From contig JAAYBW010000285.1 of assembly GCA_012729975.1 (NCBI GenBank), forward strand, positions 1 through 51,650: a stretch of 51,650 nt of DNA. Reading direction: 5' to 3'. The notes beneath the pieces were generated by a model, which worked only from the letters and a program-made list of their open reading frames with translations, searched no databases and was not told the origin of the DNA. This DNA comes from Clostridiales bacterium. Its GTDB lineage: Bacteria; Bacillota; Clostridia; Oscillospirales; Oscillospiraceae. Every line of letters starts with the position of its first letter. Within the stretch, counting starts at the first letter, position 1. A program made the position numbers and the translations under genes. Shown here in pieces: positions 1 through 11,205 of the stretch.

Positions 1-1
1 T

Positions 2-121
2 ATATCCGAAGCGCTCGGGACTGCTCTTGTCCGCGCAGGAATCAGCGGGAAAATTGTAATTTTCGGTTCCCTTTACCATCAGGGGCCTGTACGGACATTT
101 TTCGGAAAAGATTCTTACTGA
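2..121 (+). CDS. folC: C-terminal fragment of folylpolyglutamate/dihydrofolate synthase-like protein (partial at window start)
   Basis: Open frame from base 2 reads ISEALGTALVRAGISGKIVIFGSLYHQGPVRTFFGKDSY*; the VIFGSLYHQGPVR ending resembles FolC C-termini. Confidence 0.55.
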   Translation: MSEALGTALVRAGISGKIVIFGSLYHQGPVRTFFGKDSY

Positions 122-134
122 TTTTTACACAATA

Positions 135-175
135 AAAGCGGGCGATGCGGTCTGAGCGCGTCGCCCGCTATTTTA
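135..175. terminator. Bidirectional rho-independent terminator between convergent folC-like and tsf genes
   Basis: agcgggcgatgcg / cgcgtcgcccgct stem with flanking A-rich and T-rich tracts. Confidence 0.7.
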
Positions 176-197
176 TGGCGATATAAGAATCTTATGA

Positions 198-1121
198 TTA
201 CTTAACCAGTGCCGCTACATCTGCGGCAAGGTCGGCAGTTGCCTTTTCCAGTCCCTCACCCTTCTCATAACGAGTGAATGAGACAACCTTTATCGTACAA
301 CCTGCTGCCTTGGCAACGTCGGAAACATGTTTTTCGACAGACTCTCCGGCCTCGCCTTTAACGTAATCCTGCTGAAGAAGGCAGTTTTCCTTGTAATACT
401 TGCTGATGCGTCCCATAACCATCTTCTCAATGATATTGTCGGGCTTGTTCGCGTTTTTAGGATCTTCTTTGGCCTGAATTGTAAGGATTTGTTTTTCTTT
501 TTCGATTGTGGCCGTGTCGACATCGGCTTTATCCAAAAAGGTCGGATTCATAGCCGCAACCTGCATGGCGAGATCTTTACCCAACTCAATAACAACCTCA
601 TTATCCGCCGCGCAGGAAGTATCAAGATTGACTATTACACCGATTTTACCGCCCATGTGTACATAGGGGACGGAAACACCGCTATCATAACGGGTAAAAC
701 GGCGAATCTTGATGTTTTCGCCGATTACCATGATTTTATCGTTCTGGACTTCCTGGACAGTCTTGTCACTGCCCGGATATTTGCATGCGTAAAGAGCGTC
801 AAGATCAGAGGGGTTATCCTTCGCTACCACCTCCGCTACCGAATGCACATATTCCGAAAACAGTTCGTTAGCGGCGACAAAGTCGGACTCGGCGTTTACT
901 TCCACCGCTACTCCTATGCCGTCATAAACTGCAGCGTAAGCGATACCTTCCGTCGCGGCCCTTCCCGATTTTTTCTGCGCGACAGCGAGTCCCTTCTCAC
1001 GAAGAAACTCGACAGCCTTTTCCATATCGCCGTCGGAAGCTTCAAGAGCTTTTTTGCAATCCATCATGCCAACGCCCGTCATTTCGCGGAGCGTTTTAAC
1101 ATCAGCGGCTGTATATGCCAT
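198..1121 (-). CDS. tsf: Translation elongation factor Ts
   Basis: MAYTAADVKTLREMTGVGMMDCKKALEASDGDMEKAVEFLREKGLA is the classic EF-Ts N-terminus. Confidence 0.97.
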   Translation of the reverse strand: MAYTAADVKTLREMTGVGMMDCKKALEASDGDMEKAVEFLREKGLAVAQKKSGRAATEGIAYAAVYDGIGVAVEVNAESDFVAANELFSEYVHSVAEVVAKDNPSDLDALYACKYPGSDKTVQEVQNDKIMVIGENIKIRRFTRYDSGVSVPYVHMGGKIGVIVNLDTSCAADNEVVIELGKDLAMQVAAMNPTFLDKADVDTATIEKEKQILTIQAKEDPKNANKPDNIIEKMVMGRISKYYKENCLLQQDYVKGEAGESVEKHVSDVAKAAGCTIKVVSFTRYEKGEGLEKATADLAADVAALVK

Positions 1122-1141
1122 TTATATCATCCTTTCGTATC

Positions 1142-1879
1142 TCATTGAACATCATCGGTTTCAACTGCCGCTTCGGCAGCCGTGACGGTCTCTTCCGAAC
1201 CCTGTCGGCCTTCCTGTACCGCATTGGCCATTGTCGCGGATATCAGCCTGATAGCTCTGATCGCGTCGTCATTTCCGGGAATAATATAATCGATTTCATC
1301 CGGATCACAGTTGGTATCCACGATGGCGACAATCGGAATATTGAGCTTGCGGGCTTCGGCGATTGCGTTGCGTTCCTTGCGCGGGTCAATAATAAACAGC
1401 GCCCCCGGAAGTCTTTTCATATCCTTAACTCCGCCGAGGTATTTTTCAAGCTTTCCTATCTCTCCGGTGAGTTTTATGACTTCTTTTTTCGGAAGCATGT
1501 CGAATGTTCCGTCTTCCTGCATCTTACGAAGCTGCGCGAGCCTGTCTATTCTTGTGCGCATTGTTTTGAAGTTCGTAAGCATACCGCCAAGCCAGCGGGC
1601 GTTTACAAAATACTGGCCTACTCTCTCGGCTTCTTCGCGCACAGCGTCCTGAGCCTGTTTTTTTGTGCCGACGAAAAGGATGTTCTGACCGTTTTCGGAA
1701 AGCTGCCTGACAAAGTTATAAGCCTCCTCAAGCTTTCTTACCGTCTTCTGCAGGTCGATGATATAAATGCCGTTGCGCTCCATATAAATGTACGGAGCCA
1801 TTTTGGGATTCCAGCGCCTTGTCTGATGTCCGAAATGGACGCCCGCTTCAAGGAGCTGTTTCATTGATACTACTGCCAT
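1142..1879 (-). CDS. rpsB: 30S ribosomal protein S2
   Basis: [46 protein letters not shown]; adjacent to tsf. Confidence 0.98.
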   Translation of the reverse strand: MAVVSMKQLLEAGVHFGHQTRRWNPKMAPYIYMERNGIYIIDLQKTVRKLEEAYNFVRQLSENGQNILFVGTKKQAQDAVREEAERVGQYFVNARWLGGMLTNFKTMRTRIDRLAQLRKMQEDGTFDMLPKKEVIKLTGEIGKLEKYLGGVKDMKRLPGALFIIDPRKERNAIAEARKLNIPIVAIVDTNCDPDEIDYIIPGNDDAIRAIRLISATMANAVQEGRQGSEETVTAAEAAVETDDVQ

Positions 1880-1908
1880 GATAATTCCTCCTATTTTGTT
1901 TTTACCTC

Positions 1909-1972
1909 CACCCGTATCAGCCTTTTAACCCACCCCGCTATGCGGGGCACAGGAGTTAATTGTCCTCGGGTG
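1909..1972 (-). promoter_or_regulatory. Putative structured rpsB 5' leader (three-way-junction-like)
   Basis: On minus strand CACCCG...CGGGTG closing stem encloses AGGA...TCCT and CCCCGC-ATA-GCGGGG hairpins just upstream of rpsB. Confidence 0.45.
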
Positions 1973-2032
1973 TGCGTAATGCCGTAGTATAATAACATAA
2001 CATGTTTCCGTATGCAAGCTGATTTTTATTTC

Positions 2033-2317
2033 TTATATGATATTCTTTCGTTTTTCTATTTTCCCGCGCCGATATTCTCCCACTACTTCAACAAGGATTA
2101 TGTCCTCTCCCATGCGTGATATGTTTTCCCAAGGCAGAATATAGTCATCTTCCCGCCCGAACAGGCCGAAAATACGGGGTGGTCCCGGCACTACCAATGC
2201 TTTTATGCTGCCGCTTTGTATGTCGATGAGAACATCCTCCACAAAACCCAGACGGGCTCCGTCCGTAATGTTGATAACTTCCCTGTTTCTGAGTTCGGCT
2301 ATTCTGCATTGCCGCAT
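2033..2317 (-). CDS. YlmC/YmxH family PRC-barrel sporulation protein
   Basis: MRQCRIAELRNREVINITDGARLGFVEDVLIDIQSGSIKALVVPGPPRIFGLFGREDDYILPWENISRMGEDIILVEV. Confidence 0.85.
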   Translation of the reverse strand: MRQCRIAELRNREVINITDGARLGFVEDVLIDIQSGSIKALVVPGPPRIFGLFGREDDYILPWENISRMGEDIILVEVVGEYRRGKIEKRKNII

Positions 2318-2400
2318 CTCACACCTCCGGATGCGAAAGTCGGGGGGGTATCAAACCTCCCCGACCTATGTTTATGCTCGGATTATAAATCTATTCCGAT

Positions 2401-3864
2401 TCAAAACCGGCATTCATTGTGCTTGAGCAGATCCTGTTTTATCTGCCAGAGCTTCGGCGACAGGTCAACATAGTATTGGTGAGGATTTTCAAAGCGCTTT
2501 ACGGTATCCCAAAGAAGCGCCACCTGATCGGCGCAATAGTCTCTTATGGTTTTTATATCCGGCAGATCGTATACCAGTTTTCCGTCTTTGAAAATGGGGA
2601 CGAGCAGTTCTTTTGCGACGTAGTCCTTCTGTATACTCCGCTTCCACGTCATCAGGGGGTCGAAAAGAAGCAGAGGCGCGCTGAAGTCAGGCACCTCGTC
2701 ATGCACACACAGATAGTCGGCGTATGCCTGGCCGGTTTTATTTTCAAATATTCTGTAGATTTTTTTAAAGTGCGGTGTTGTTATTTTCTCCGGATTCTCG
2801 CTGATCTTGATTTTCGGTATAATATTGCCGGCGGAATCTTCTATTGCGGCAAGTTTGTAAACTCCTCCGAATACAGGGTCACTTTTCGCGGTTATAAGGC
2901 GTTCGCCGACTCCGAAGGAATCAACCTGCGCTCCCTGATAAAGCACATCCTGTATGAGACTCTCGTCGAGCGAATTTGATACGGTGATCTTCGCGAAATC
3001 CAGTCCTGCGTCATCGAGCATCTTTCTGACATTCTTTGTTAGATAGGCGATGTCACCCGAATCAAGCCGAACGCCGAAATTTCTAACGCCCTTCGGCTCT
3101 AGAACCTCTTTATAAGCGCGTATAGCGTTCGGTACACCGCTTTTAAGCGTGTTGTAGGTATCTACCAGAAGTGTTGTGTTGTTAGGATAAATTTCGCAAT
3201 AAGTCTTAAACGCCTCATATTCCGAATCAAACATCTGGACCCATGAGTGGGCCATAGTACCCGTAGCGGGAATCCCGTAATCCCGATCGCTGATTGTACA
3301 TGCCGTCGCTGTGCATCCGCCTATATACGCGGCCCTTGCTCCCAAAATAGCCCCGTCGGCTCCCTGCGCCCTGCGGGATCCGAATTCGGCCACTGCCCGG
3401 CCTTGAGCCGCGCGGACTATTCTGTTTGCTTTTGTCGCTATCATTGACTGATGGTTTATCGTAAGAAGGAGAAATGTTTCGATGAACTGAGCTTGCACGG
3501 CGGGAGCGCGCACGGTAAGCAGTGGCTCGCTAGGAAATACGGGAGTACCTTCGGGTACGGCGTATATATCACCTGTAAATTCGAAATCTTTAAGATGCCG
3601 CAGGAACTTCTCGCTGAATATTCCTTTGGAACGCAAAAATTCAATATCATTTTGCGAAAAGTGCAGGTTCTGTATGTATTCGACAATCTGCTCAAGTCCG
3701 GCGGCTATCGCGAAGCCGCCCCCGTCGGGAACCGTACGGAAAAACATATCAAAATAGGAAATGCGGTCGCTCATTCCGCTTTCGTAATAGCCGTTAGCCA
3801 TGGTAAGCTCATAATAATCACAGAGCATGGTGTAATTTTGTCTATTGTTATTCAACTTAATCAT
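2401..3864 (-). CDS. pncB: Nicotinate phosphoribosyltransferase
   Basis: NYTMLCDYYELTMANGYYESGM...FGSRRAQGADGAILGARAAYIGGCTATA...GTMAHSWVQMF motifs. Confidence 0.95.
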   Translation of the reverse strand: MIKLNNNRQNYTMLCDYYELTMANGYYESGMSDRISYFDMFFRTVPDGGGFAIAAGLEQIVEYIQNLHFSQNDIEFLRSKGIFSEKFLRHLKDFEFTGDIYAVPEGTPVFPSEPLLTVRAPAVQAQFIETFLLLTINHQSMIATKANRIVRAAQGRAVAEFGSRRAQGADGAILGARAAYIGGCTATACTISDRDYGIPATGTMAHSWVQMFDSEYEAFKTYCEIYPNNTTLLVDTYNTLKSGVPNAIRAYKEVLEPKGVRNFGVRLDSGDIAYLTKNVRKMLDDAGLDFAKITVSNSLDESLIQDVLYQGAQVDSFGVGERLITAKSDPVFGGVYKLAAIEDSAGNIIPKIKISENPEKITTPHFKKIYRIFENKTGQAYADYLCVHDEVPDFSAPLLLFDPLMTWKRSIQKDYVAKELLVPIFKDGKLVYDLPDIKTIRDYCADQVALLWDTVKRFENPHQYYVDLSPKLWQIKQDLLKHNECRF

Positions 3865-3964
3865 TCCCTATATAATTTAAAGGAAGTTGGCACCGGTACT
3901 CTGATTTTATTCTATTCCGCTCCTTTTGTAAAGCGTATCGGATAAATGCGCCGAATACTCAAAG

Positions 3965-4735
3965 TCATATATACTTTTTTATCTGGTTGATCGCGTTTTT
4001 TTCCAGGCGCGAAACCTGTGCCTGGCTTATTCCTATCTCCGATGAAACCTCCATCTGAGTCTTTCCCTCATAAAAACGCAAAGCAAGTATCTGCTTTTCA
4101 CGGTTCCCGAGATGGGACACCGCTTCGGTCAGCGATAGCTTTTCAAGCCAGCTGTCGTCCGTGTTTTTCGTGTCGCTCACCTGATCCATAACACATATTG
4201 TATCACTTCCGTCGCTGTATACAGGCTCATAAAGAGAAACAGGCTCCATCACGGCCTCGGTCGCGAAGACTACATCCTCTCTTTTTATATCCAACATCTG
4301 TGCTATTTCTTCTACGCTCGGCTCGCGCTGATGCTCTCCCGTAAAACGCTCTTTTGCCTGAAGCACGCGATATGCCGTATCGCGCATGCTTCTTGATACG
4401 CGTATTGAGCTGTTGTCTCGAAGGTATCTTCTTATTTCACCGATAATCATAGGTACACCGTAGGTACTGAACCTTACATTCAGCGAAAGATCAAAGTTGT
4501 CGATAGCTTTTATAAGTCCTACACAGCCTACCTGGAAAAGATCGTCGGCATGCTCTCCGCGCCCTACAAATTTTTGTATTACCGAGAGCACGAGGCGCAG
4601 ATTTCCGGAGATAAGCTCATCTCTTGCCTTTTTATCCCCTGCTTTGCTCCGCTTTAACAGTTCTACGGTCTCCTCGTTTTTAAGGACCTTTAAGCGCGAA
4701 GTGTTCACTCCGCTGAGTTCGACTTTTCCCTGCAT
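3965..4735 (-). CDS. sigG: RNA polymerase sporulation sigma factor SigG
   Basis: KVELSGVNTSRLKVLKNEETVELLKRSKAGDKKARDELISGNLRLVLSVIQKF; downstream of sigE. Confidence 0.95.
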   Translation of the reverse strand: MQGKVELSGVNTSRLKVLKNEETVELLKRSKAGDKKARDELISGNLRLVLSVIQKFVGRGEHADDLFQVGCVGLIKAIDNFDLSLNVRFSTYGVPMIIGEIRRYLRDNSSIRVSRSMRDTAYRVLQAKERFTGEHQREPSVEEIAQMLDIKREDVVFATEAVMEPVSLYEPVYSDGSDTICVMDQVSDTKNTDDSWLEKLSLTEAVSHLGNREKQILALRFYEGKTQMEVSSEIGISQAQVSRLEKNAINQIKKYI

Positions 4736-4945
4736 CGCAAAGCCTCCCCGTGAAACACATTCCGTATTACACGGTCAGTATTTCCTCAGGGAGGTAATTT
4801 GATACCTGTCGTTATTTCCGATTTTATCCGGCTAAGTCCGGTTATTCTGTTAATTTTGGAGACTTACATTACAAATCGCCTCGACGCTTCCCGAAACCGC
4901 GATCTATATCAAATGTTAAATGCTTATAATAAACGTCCGGTATTT

Positions 4946-5677
4946 TTATGTTGCCATTGACTTTATCATCTCTCGCCTGAGTCTCGTTATGATTCTTTTT
5001 TCGAGACGCGATATATAGCTTTGCGATATTCCCATGCTGTCAGCAACCTCTTTTTGCGTCAGTTCATGCGCTCCCCCAAGTCCGAACCGCATTATGATTA
5101 TGCTCTGTTCTCTCTCCGTCAGCCTTGCCAGCGCCTGTACGAGCAGCTCTTTATCGGCATTATCTTCAAGAGGCCGTATAATCATATCCGCGTCTGTCCC
5201 CAGTATCTCCGAGAGCAGCAGTTCATTTCCGTCCCAATCCGTATTAAGGGGTTCATCAAAGGATATCTCCAGCTTTTGTGCGCCTGTCTTTCTAAGGAAC
5301 ATCAGAATTTCATTTTCAATGCATCTGGATGCGTAGGTTGCGAGTTTTATGTTTTTTCCGCCGTCGAAAGTGTTTATGGATTTGATAAGTCCTATTGTTC
5401 CGATAGAAATAAGATCTTCGATATTTATACCCGTGTTTTCAAACCTTCTTGCTATGTAAACAACCAGTCTCAGATTTCGCTCTATAAGCGCGCTTCTTGC
5501 TTCCGGGTCGCCTTCCGCAAGGCGGCGCAGCAAGTAAGCTTCCTCGGGTTTGTCAAGCGGTGGCGGCAGAGTGTCGCTTCCGCCGATGTACAGCAGATCA
5601 CATGAATTTATCGATTCTAACCTGGCTAATATGATTTCTAGCGTTAGTCTTGTGTTTAGTTTACCCATTTCACGCAT
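4946..5677 (-). CDS. sigE: RNA polymerase sporulation sigma factor SigE
   Basis: [71 protein letters not shown]; next to spoIIGA-like gene. Confidence 0.95.
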   Translation of the reverse strand: MREMGKLNTRLTLEIILARLESINSCDLLYIGGSDTLPPPLDKPEEAYLLRRLAEGDPEARSALIERNLRLVVYIARRFENTGINIEDLISIGTIGLIKSINTFDGGKNIKLATYASRCIENEILMFLRKTGAQKLEISFDEPLNTDWDGNELLLSEILGTDADMIIRPLEDNADKELLVQALARLTEREQSIIIMRFGLGGAHELTQKEVADSMGISQSYISRLEKRIITRLRREMIKSMAT

Positions 5678-6512
5678 CTCCGTTCACTATTGCGGAACAA
5701 TCGGAACCGCTTATTAGACTCGTCGGCGATATCGCTATCCACCGTCCCTTTTGCTGACTTCCGGCTACTGTAACCTTATCTGCCCGGAACGCAGGCAGCA
5801 ATCCCCCGTCCACGCCGACAGCCCTGTATGATACAAGCCTCATTCGCACGGATGACTGTCTGTTCCAGATTTCAGACAGCTTATCCGGTGCCGTCATCTT
5901 TTCATCGCAAATAATTCGGGCTATTTCGTTGCGAAAAAGCTCTTTTACCGCGTCGGCTTCCACAACAGGCAAAATGCCTCCCGTCAGCGGATCACGCAGC
6001 GAGTTGCCCGTGTCCCGCAAAGCTCGCAATTTTACGCTTTTCCCATCAAGTTCAATAGTTAACTCCGCAGTCCCTCCCTTGCCGTCTCTTGATTGCGAAA
6101 AGCGAAATACACCTGTTGTAACAACATAAGTAGCCGCTAGAACAAACGGAACTGCCCGAGCAGGCAGACTGTCGCTTCCGATCGTATAAAGCAGGGCCCA
6201 TGTGACTCCCGCGAACGTCGCCGATGAAAGAAAAAATACCGCGCATACACGGGGAAGACGCTTTTGCTCGCCGTATGCGCAAAGCACCATCAACAGCCCG
6301 ACGGGTACGATAAGCCACGGGGAAGACAAAAACGAAAAACCGGGGAATACGGACAGGACAGAAAAAAGAGCGCCCAGAACCGCTCCGAGGAGTATCCTCG
6401 TGAGTCGGGTTCTGAGAGCGCAAATACGTCCGGCTGCCAGAAGGAGCAATCCGTCTGCAGCCAAATTCATTATGAAAAGACTGTCGGCATATATAACCCG
6501 CATTTCGCTCAC
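5670..6512 (-). CDS. spoIIGA: Sigma-E processing peptidase SpoIIGA
   Basis: [25 protein letters not shown] membrane N-terminus, [25 protein letters not shown] aspartic protease-like motif, overlaps sigE start. Confidence 0.9.
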   Translation of the reverse strand: MSEMRVIYADSLFIMNLAADGLLLLAAGRICALRTRLTRILLGAVLGALFSVLSVFPGFSFLSSPWLIVPVGLLMVLCAYGEQKRLPRVCAVFFLSSATFAGVTWALLYTIGSDSLPARAVPFVLAATYVVTTGVFRFSQSRDGKGGTAELTIELDGKSVKLRALRDTGNSLRDPLTGGILPVVEADAVKELFRNEIARIICDEKMTAPDKLSEIWNRQSSVRMRLVSYRAVGVDGGLLPAFRADKVTVAGSQQKGRWIAISPTSLISGSDCSAIVNGDA

Positions 6513-6580
6513 CCGAAGCGATCATACACCGAGGGACATGCGAAAGCGGTCAAAGACGGTGCGATGTCTTTGTAGAATAA

Positions 6581-7645
6581 TCAGAGAGATTCGAGTATGC
6601 GCTCAAGTACTGCGATAAGTATATCCATGTCCTCTTCTGTCCCTACGGAGATTCGCAGTCTGTCGCTGATACGGGGAGTTTTAAAGTAGCGCACGAGCAC
6701 CCCATTTTGCCTTAATGCCGAAAACAGGGTCTCGGCACTTGCTGTAGAATGACGAGCGAATACGAAGTTTGACTTTGAATCCGTCAGTTCAAAACCCAGC
6801 TTTTTCAGCCTTTCCGATGTGTGTTCCCGGGTCTGCGCTACCTTCGCGCAGCAAGCGCTTATGTATGATGAGTCTTTAAACGCCGCGGCGGCACCGGCTT
6901 GTGCCAATGAGTCAAGCGTATATGAATTAATCGAGTTTTTAACTTTGTTGAGTCCTTTTATCAGCTTTTCGTCGCCTATCGCCCAGCCGATTCTCAGGCC
7001 GGCCAGTGAAGCTGACTTGCTGAGAGTTCTGACAATAAGAAGGTTATTATATTTACTGATAAGCGGAACCGCGCTTTCCGCGCCGAAGTCAACATAGGCT
7101 TCGTCGCATAATACAACACAGCCGGGATTATTTTCGGCTATGCGGCCGATTTCGGCGGCAGGAAGAGCGATTCCGGTCGGCGCGTTTGGATTTGCTATTA
7201 CTACCCCTGCCTGTGAATTAAAAAACTTTTCGACAGGTATCGAAAGATCATCAGACAGAGCCACAATGTCGCAGTTTATTCCATAGAGCTTGGCATATAC
7301 GGGATAGAAACTGTACGATATGTCCGGCATACGCAGAACGCCGCGTCCCGTAAAAAACGCGCGGAAACACATTGCGAGAACCTCATCGCTGCCGTTTCCC
7401 ATAAAAACCTGTTCGGGTTTCACTCCGCAGGCGAGCGCTGCGGCCTCGGTGAGCTCAGAGCAGTTCGGGTCAGGGTATAAACGCAATCCGTCACCGGCAG
7501 CGGCTATTATAGCCTCCAGGACACGCTCGGACGGCGGATACGGATTTTCATTGGTGTTGAGTTTAATATACTTTTTGTCTTTCGGCTGTTCGCCCGGAAC
7601 ATACTCATCGATATCGAACAGATCCGGGCTCCACAAACTGCTCAT
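6581..7645 (-). CDS. hisC: Histidinol-phosphate aminotransferase-like PLP enzyme
   Basis: IKLNTNENPYPPSERVLEAI...DEAYVDFG...RTLSKSASLAGLRIGWAIG. Confidence 0.85.
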   Translation of the reverse strand: MSSLWSPDLFDIDEYVPGEQPKDKKYIKLNTNENPYPPSERVLEAIIAAAGDGLRLYPDPNCSELTEAAALACGVKPEQVFMGNGSDEVLAMCFRAFFTGRGVLRMPDISYSFYPVYAKLYGINCDIVALSDDLSIPVEKFFNSQAGVVIANPNAPTGIALPAAEIGRIAENNPGCVVLCDEAYVDFGAESAVPLISKYNNLLIVRTLSKSASLAGLRIGWAIGDEKLIKGLNKVKNSINSYTLDSLAQAGAAAAFKDSSYISACCAKVAQTREHTSERLKKLGFELTDSKSNFVFARHSTASAETLFSALRQNGVLVRYFKTPRISDRLRISVGTEEDMDILIAVLERILESL

Positions 7646-7830
7646 CAGACATCTTCCCTTTCCACAGCTTTAATGCTTTTTTCCGCTTTTCCCCTCGGTT
7701 CCATTATAACGCGGCCGCATCCCTTGCAGCGAAGGCCGAAATCCATGCCGATTCTGAGAACAAGCCACCTGTTTGAGCCGCAGGGATGATTCTTTTTCAT
7801 TACGAGCGTGTCGCCTACCTTGATATCCAT
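7645..7830 (-). CDS. DUF951 family protein
   Basis: MDIKVGDTLVMKKNHPCGSNRWLVLRIGMDFGLRCKGCGRVIMEPR matches the DUF951 pattern. Confidence 0.85.
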   Translation of the reverse strand: MDIKVGDTLVMKKNHPCGSNRWLVLRIGMDFGLRCKGCGRVIMEPRGKAEKSIKAVEREDV

Positions 7831-7901
7831 TGCAACCCTCCGTCATAATAGTGCGTTCTGCGGGGCATAATATACCCAATACTTAGTAACGGAGGTATAT
7901 C

Positions 7902-8273
7902 ATGTCCGCGAAGATAATCGCAGCGTTTGAAAACCGAGATCTGGCAGATCTGGCAGCTGCAAGATTGCATCGCGCCGGATTGGTTTATTCGTCCTCAACC
8001 GAATCCGTTGACTCCGAAGTCGTTAAAGCTCCTGTCGCTCCACGCTATTGCGCAAATCTTCTTTTCCCGTTTCCGCCCCTGAATATATACGCTGCCGGTG
8101 TCGACACCGGATACTCAAGATTAGGAAGCAAAGCGCTGATCGGACGCGACGTATCCGGTCACCCGCTTGTAGAACGCGGCGAAGTGAAAGTGAGACTGAA
8201 TATCAGGAATGATCAGGTTGAACAGGCGCGAGCGCTGCTTCGCAACGCCGGAGCATACGATATAATAATGTGA
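7902..8273 (+). CDS. Hypothetical protein
   Basis: 123-aa ORF with upstream ggaggt RBS; family not recognised. Confidence 0.6.
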   Translation: MSAKIIAAFENRDLADLAAARLHRAGLVYSSSTESVDSEVVKAPVAPRYCANLLFPFPPLNIYAAGVDTGYSRLGSKALIGRDVSGHPLVERGEVKVRLNIRNDQVEQARALLRNAGAYDIIM

Positions 8274-8333
8274 AGTCTGAATTGCGGACACCGGCAATTA
8301 AGCGCGCCCGTTCGATAAGCCGCGGTGGAGTCT

Positions 8334-9599
8334 TTATTCTCCCTTGACCAAATCCCAGTACTTCTTCGCCGCCTGTTCCGTTTTATTGTCGCCGTACTTG
8401 TAATATACCGCTCCGGAAAGCTCATCTGGAAGGTATTGCTGCCTCACATAATGATGGGGATAATTGTGCGCGTATTTATAAGTATCAGCCTTTGCGGCTT
8501 CTGCTCCGTCGGCGTGTACGTTCTGCAGCGCACGGGGGATATCCCCGGTTATACCTTTCCGAATATCGTTCATTGCCGCCTCTATAGCTGTCGCGGCTGA
8601 ATTTGATTTAGGCGATGTAGCCAGAAGGATAACAGCCTGAGCAAGCGGTATGCCCGCCTCAGGCAATCCGAGCTGTACGGCGCTGTCCACGCAGGCTTTT
8701 ACGATTGCGGCTGCTATCGGATGCGCAAGGCCTATATCCTCGCTGGCAATAACAAGCAGCCTGCGGCAGGGCGAAATAAGATCACCCGCTTCCAGGAGCC
8801 TCGCGAGATAATGCAAGCCGGCGTCGGGGTCGCTTCCTCTTATTGATTTCTGGAAAGCCGATACAATGTCGTAATGTGCGTCTCCGTCCCGGTCATAGCG
8901 CATAGCGCTTTTTTGAGACACCGTTTTAGCGTCCTCAAGCCTGATTTGCACTTCATTATTCGAATCGGGACGGCTGCCGTAGAAAAGGAGCTCGACCGCG
9001 TTGATTGCTTTTCGTACGTCTCCGCCGCAGGAGCGGGCGATATATTCGATTACATCATCCTCAACCTTAGCCCTGACTCCAGCTCTGTTCTCCATAAAAG
9101 ATACGGCGCGTTTAACGGCCGGCACTATTTCCTCGGCGGTCAGCGCTTTAAACTCAAAAACGGTGCTTCGCGACAGTATTGCGTTATAAACATAAAAATA
9201 CGGATTTTCGGTCGTAGATGCGATAAGGCTTATTTTTCCGTTTTCGATATACTCAAGCAGCGATTGCTGCTGCTTCTTGGTAAAATATTGTATTTCGTCA
9301 AGATATAAGAGTATTCCGTCGGGCGCGAGCATCGTATCGACATCGCCTATAACTGCCTTTATATCTGCTACCCCTGCCGTTGTCGCGTTCAGCTTATGAA
9401 GAGTCCTGTTAGTTTTTTTCGCTATTATTCCCGCAACGGTAGTCTTTCCCGTTCCCGACGGCCCGTAAAATATCAAATTAGGTACATTGCCGCTGTCAAT
9501 GATTCTTCGGAGCAAACCGTTTTCAGCGAGCATATGCTTTTGACCTATTACTTCGTCCAGTGTTTCCGGACGGAGCTCATCCGCAAGAGGCCTGTTCAT
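8334..9599 (-). CDS. rarA: Replication-associated recombination protein A (AAA+ ATPase)
   Basis: MNRPLADELRPETLDEVIGQKHML...NLIFYGPSGTGKTTVAGIIA; start moved to the Met with a ggaggg RBS (ORF track begins at 9638). Confidence 0.93.
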   Translation of the reverse strand: MNRPLADELRPETLDEVIGQKHMLAENGLLRRIIDSGNVPNLIFYGPSGTGKTTVAGIIAKKTNRTLHKLNATTAGVADIKAVIGDVDTMLAPDGILLYLDEIQYFTKKQQQSLLEYIENGKISLIASTTENPYFYVYNAILSRSTVFEFKALTAEEIVPAVKRAVSFMENRAGVRAKVEDDVIEYIARSCGGDVRKAINAVELLFYGSRPDSNNEVQIRLEDAKTVSQKSAMRYDRDGDAHYDIVSAFQKSIRGSDPDAGLHYLARLLEAGDLISPCRRLLVIASEDIGLAHPIAAAIVKACVDSAVQLGLPEAGIPLAQAVILLATSPKSNSAATAIEAAMNDIRKGITGDIPRALQNVHADGAEAAKADTYKYAHNYPHHYVRQQYLPDELSGAVYYKYGDNKTEQAAKKYWDLVKGE

Positions 9600-9832
9600 A
9601 AGCGCTATCCCTCCGTCAAGTATCCGCCGTGCTGTCACACGGCGGATAATGCTTCCAATCGGCTGCCCGAATACCGAACGGGCCTTAAATACATCGATTA
9701 TATTCCGGGCTTAATTACAGTGAAGCGCGAAGCGCGGTATTGTTAACCGCATATAACCGATTACATCGGCATGATATAAATAAACCTGCACTAACCTGCT
9801 TTGGGTATGAGCTATAAAAAGAGAGACAGAAA

Positions 9833-11080
9833 TCAGTCGTATAACGGGAATCTTTCGACCAGGCCGATTACCCTATCTTTTATTGTCTGAGCGTTTGCGG
9901 CTATATCTCCCGCAGCGAGCTTTATCAGCGTCGCTATTTCTCTCATCTGCTCTTCGCCCATTCCTCTGTTTGTTATCGCGGGTGTACCGAGACGTATTCC
10001 GCTTGTTGTGTTGTGGTTTGCGGTATCGTTCGGTACGGCGTTTTTATTTGCCGTTATATAAACGCTGTCAAGCCGTTTTTCCATTTCAGCGCCGGTTAAT
10101 CCCATGTTTCTGAGATCTACAAGCATCAAATGGTTATCTGTGCCGCCGGACACAAGATCAAATCCCTCTTCTACGAGGCCTTGCGCAAGTGCCGATGCGT
10201 TTTTGCGTATCTGACTCTGATACTTTTTGAATTCCGGTTTCAGCGCTTCGCCGAGCGCGACGGCCTTAGCGGCGATTATATGCATCAGCGGGCCGCCCTG
10301 ACTTCCGGGAAAAACCGATTTTGCTATCTTCGAGGCTATTTTATCGTCGTTCGTGAGTATCATGCCTCCGCGCGGCCCGCGGAGAGTTTTGTGAGTAGTG
10401 GTTGTGACAACGTCGGCGTAAGGCAGAGGGCTCGGATGCTCTCCCGCAGCCACAAGACCCGCTATATGCGCGATATCAATGAATAAATATGCGCCTGCTT
10501 CTTTGGCGATATCACCCATAACCTTGAAATCTATGATCCTCGGATACGCGGACGCGCCGCCTACGATCATTTTCGGCTTGTGTTCCAATGCCAGCTTCCT
10601 CATCTGGTCATAATCAAGCCGCTGTGTATCCGGGTTCAGTCCATATGGTATAATTTTATAATATTTACCGGAAAAGTTTGCCGTACTTCCGTGCGATAAA
10701 TGCCCGCCATGATCTAAATTCAAGCCCATAACCGTATCACCGGGCTTAACCAAAGCGTTATATACGGCATAATTTGCCTGGACTCCGCTGTGAGGCTGAA
10801 TATTTGCGTAATTTGAACCGAAAAGTGCTTTTGCGCGTTCGATAGCTATGTTTTCAACTATGTCAACATACTCGCAGCCGCCGTAATAGCGTTTTCCGGG
10901 ATAACCTTCCGCGTATTTATTTGTCAGAACCGTTGCCATGGCGGCGATGACCTGTGGCGAAACGGCATTTTCGGAAGCGATAAGTTCCAGATTCCTGCGC
11001 TGCCTGCCGAATTCCAGTTCTATGGCGCTGCCGACTTCCGGATCATAATCGCTTATATAATTCATAATATCCCTGAGCAA
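9833..11080 (-). CDS. glyA: Serine hydroxymethyltransferase
   Basis: [44 protein letters not shown]...[17 protein letters not shown]. Confidence 0.97.
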   Translation of the reverse strand: MLRDIMNYISDYDPEVGSAIELEFGRQRRNLELIASENAVSPQVIAAMATVLTNKYAEGYPGKRYYGGCEYVDIVENIAIERAKALFGSNYANIQPHSGVQANYAVYNALVKPGDTVMGLNLDHGGHLSHGSTANFSGKYYKIIPYGLNPDTQRLDYDQMRKLALEHKPKMIVGGASAYPRIIDFKVMGDIAKEAGAYLFIDIAHIAGLVAAGEHPSPLPYADVVTTTTHKTLRGPRGGMILTNDDKIASKIAKSVFPGSQGGPLMHIIAAKAVALGEALKPEFKKYQSQIRKNASALAQGLVEEGFDLVSGGTDNHLMLVDLRNMGLTGAEMEKRLDSVYITANKNAVPNDTANHNTTSGIRLGTPAITNRGMGEEQMREIATLIKLAAGDIAANAQTIKDRVIGLVERFPLYD

Positions 11081-11177
11081 GGAGCATCCCTCCGCGTCTA
11101 TTTTTATTTTGATATTTTAGCATACCGTATTGTCTATAGCAATGAATATTTATCTGCTGTGTGTAATCGCATATATT

Positions 11178-11205
11178 TTGCATTTAACCGTTATTCTGTT
11201 ATACT
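11178..11205 (+). promoter_or_regulatory. Sigma-A-like promoter upstream of nth
   Basis: TTGCAT-16 bp-TATACT, about 145 nt upstream of the nth start. Confidence 0.45.

Noticed and set aside
327-1148. 273-aa plus-strand ORF antisense to tsf
   Set aside because: Lies entirely opposite a clear EF-Ts gene; composition looks like codon-shadow translation. The same applies to other long antisense ORFs (1115-1867, 2419-2979, 17328-17993, 43533-44114).
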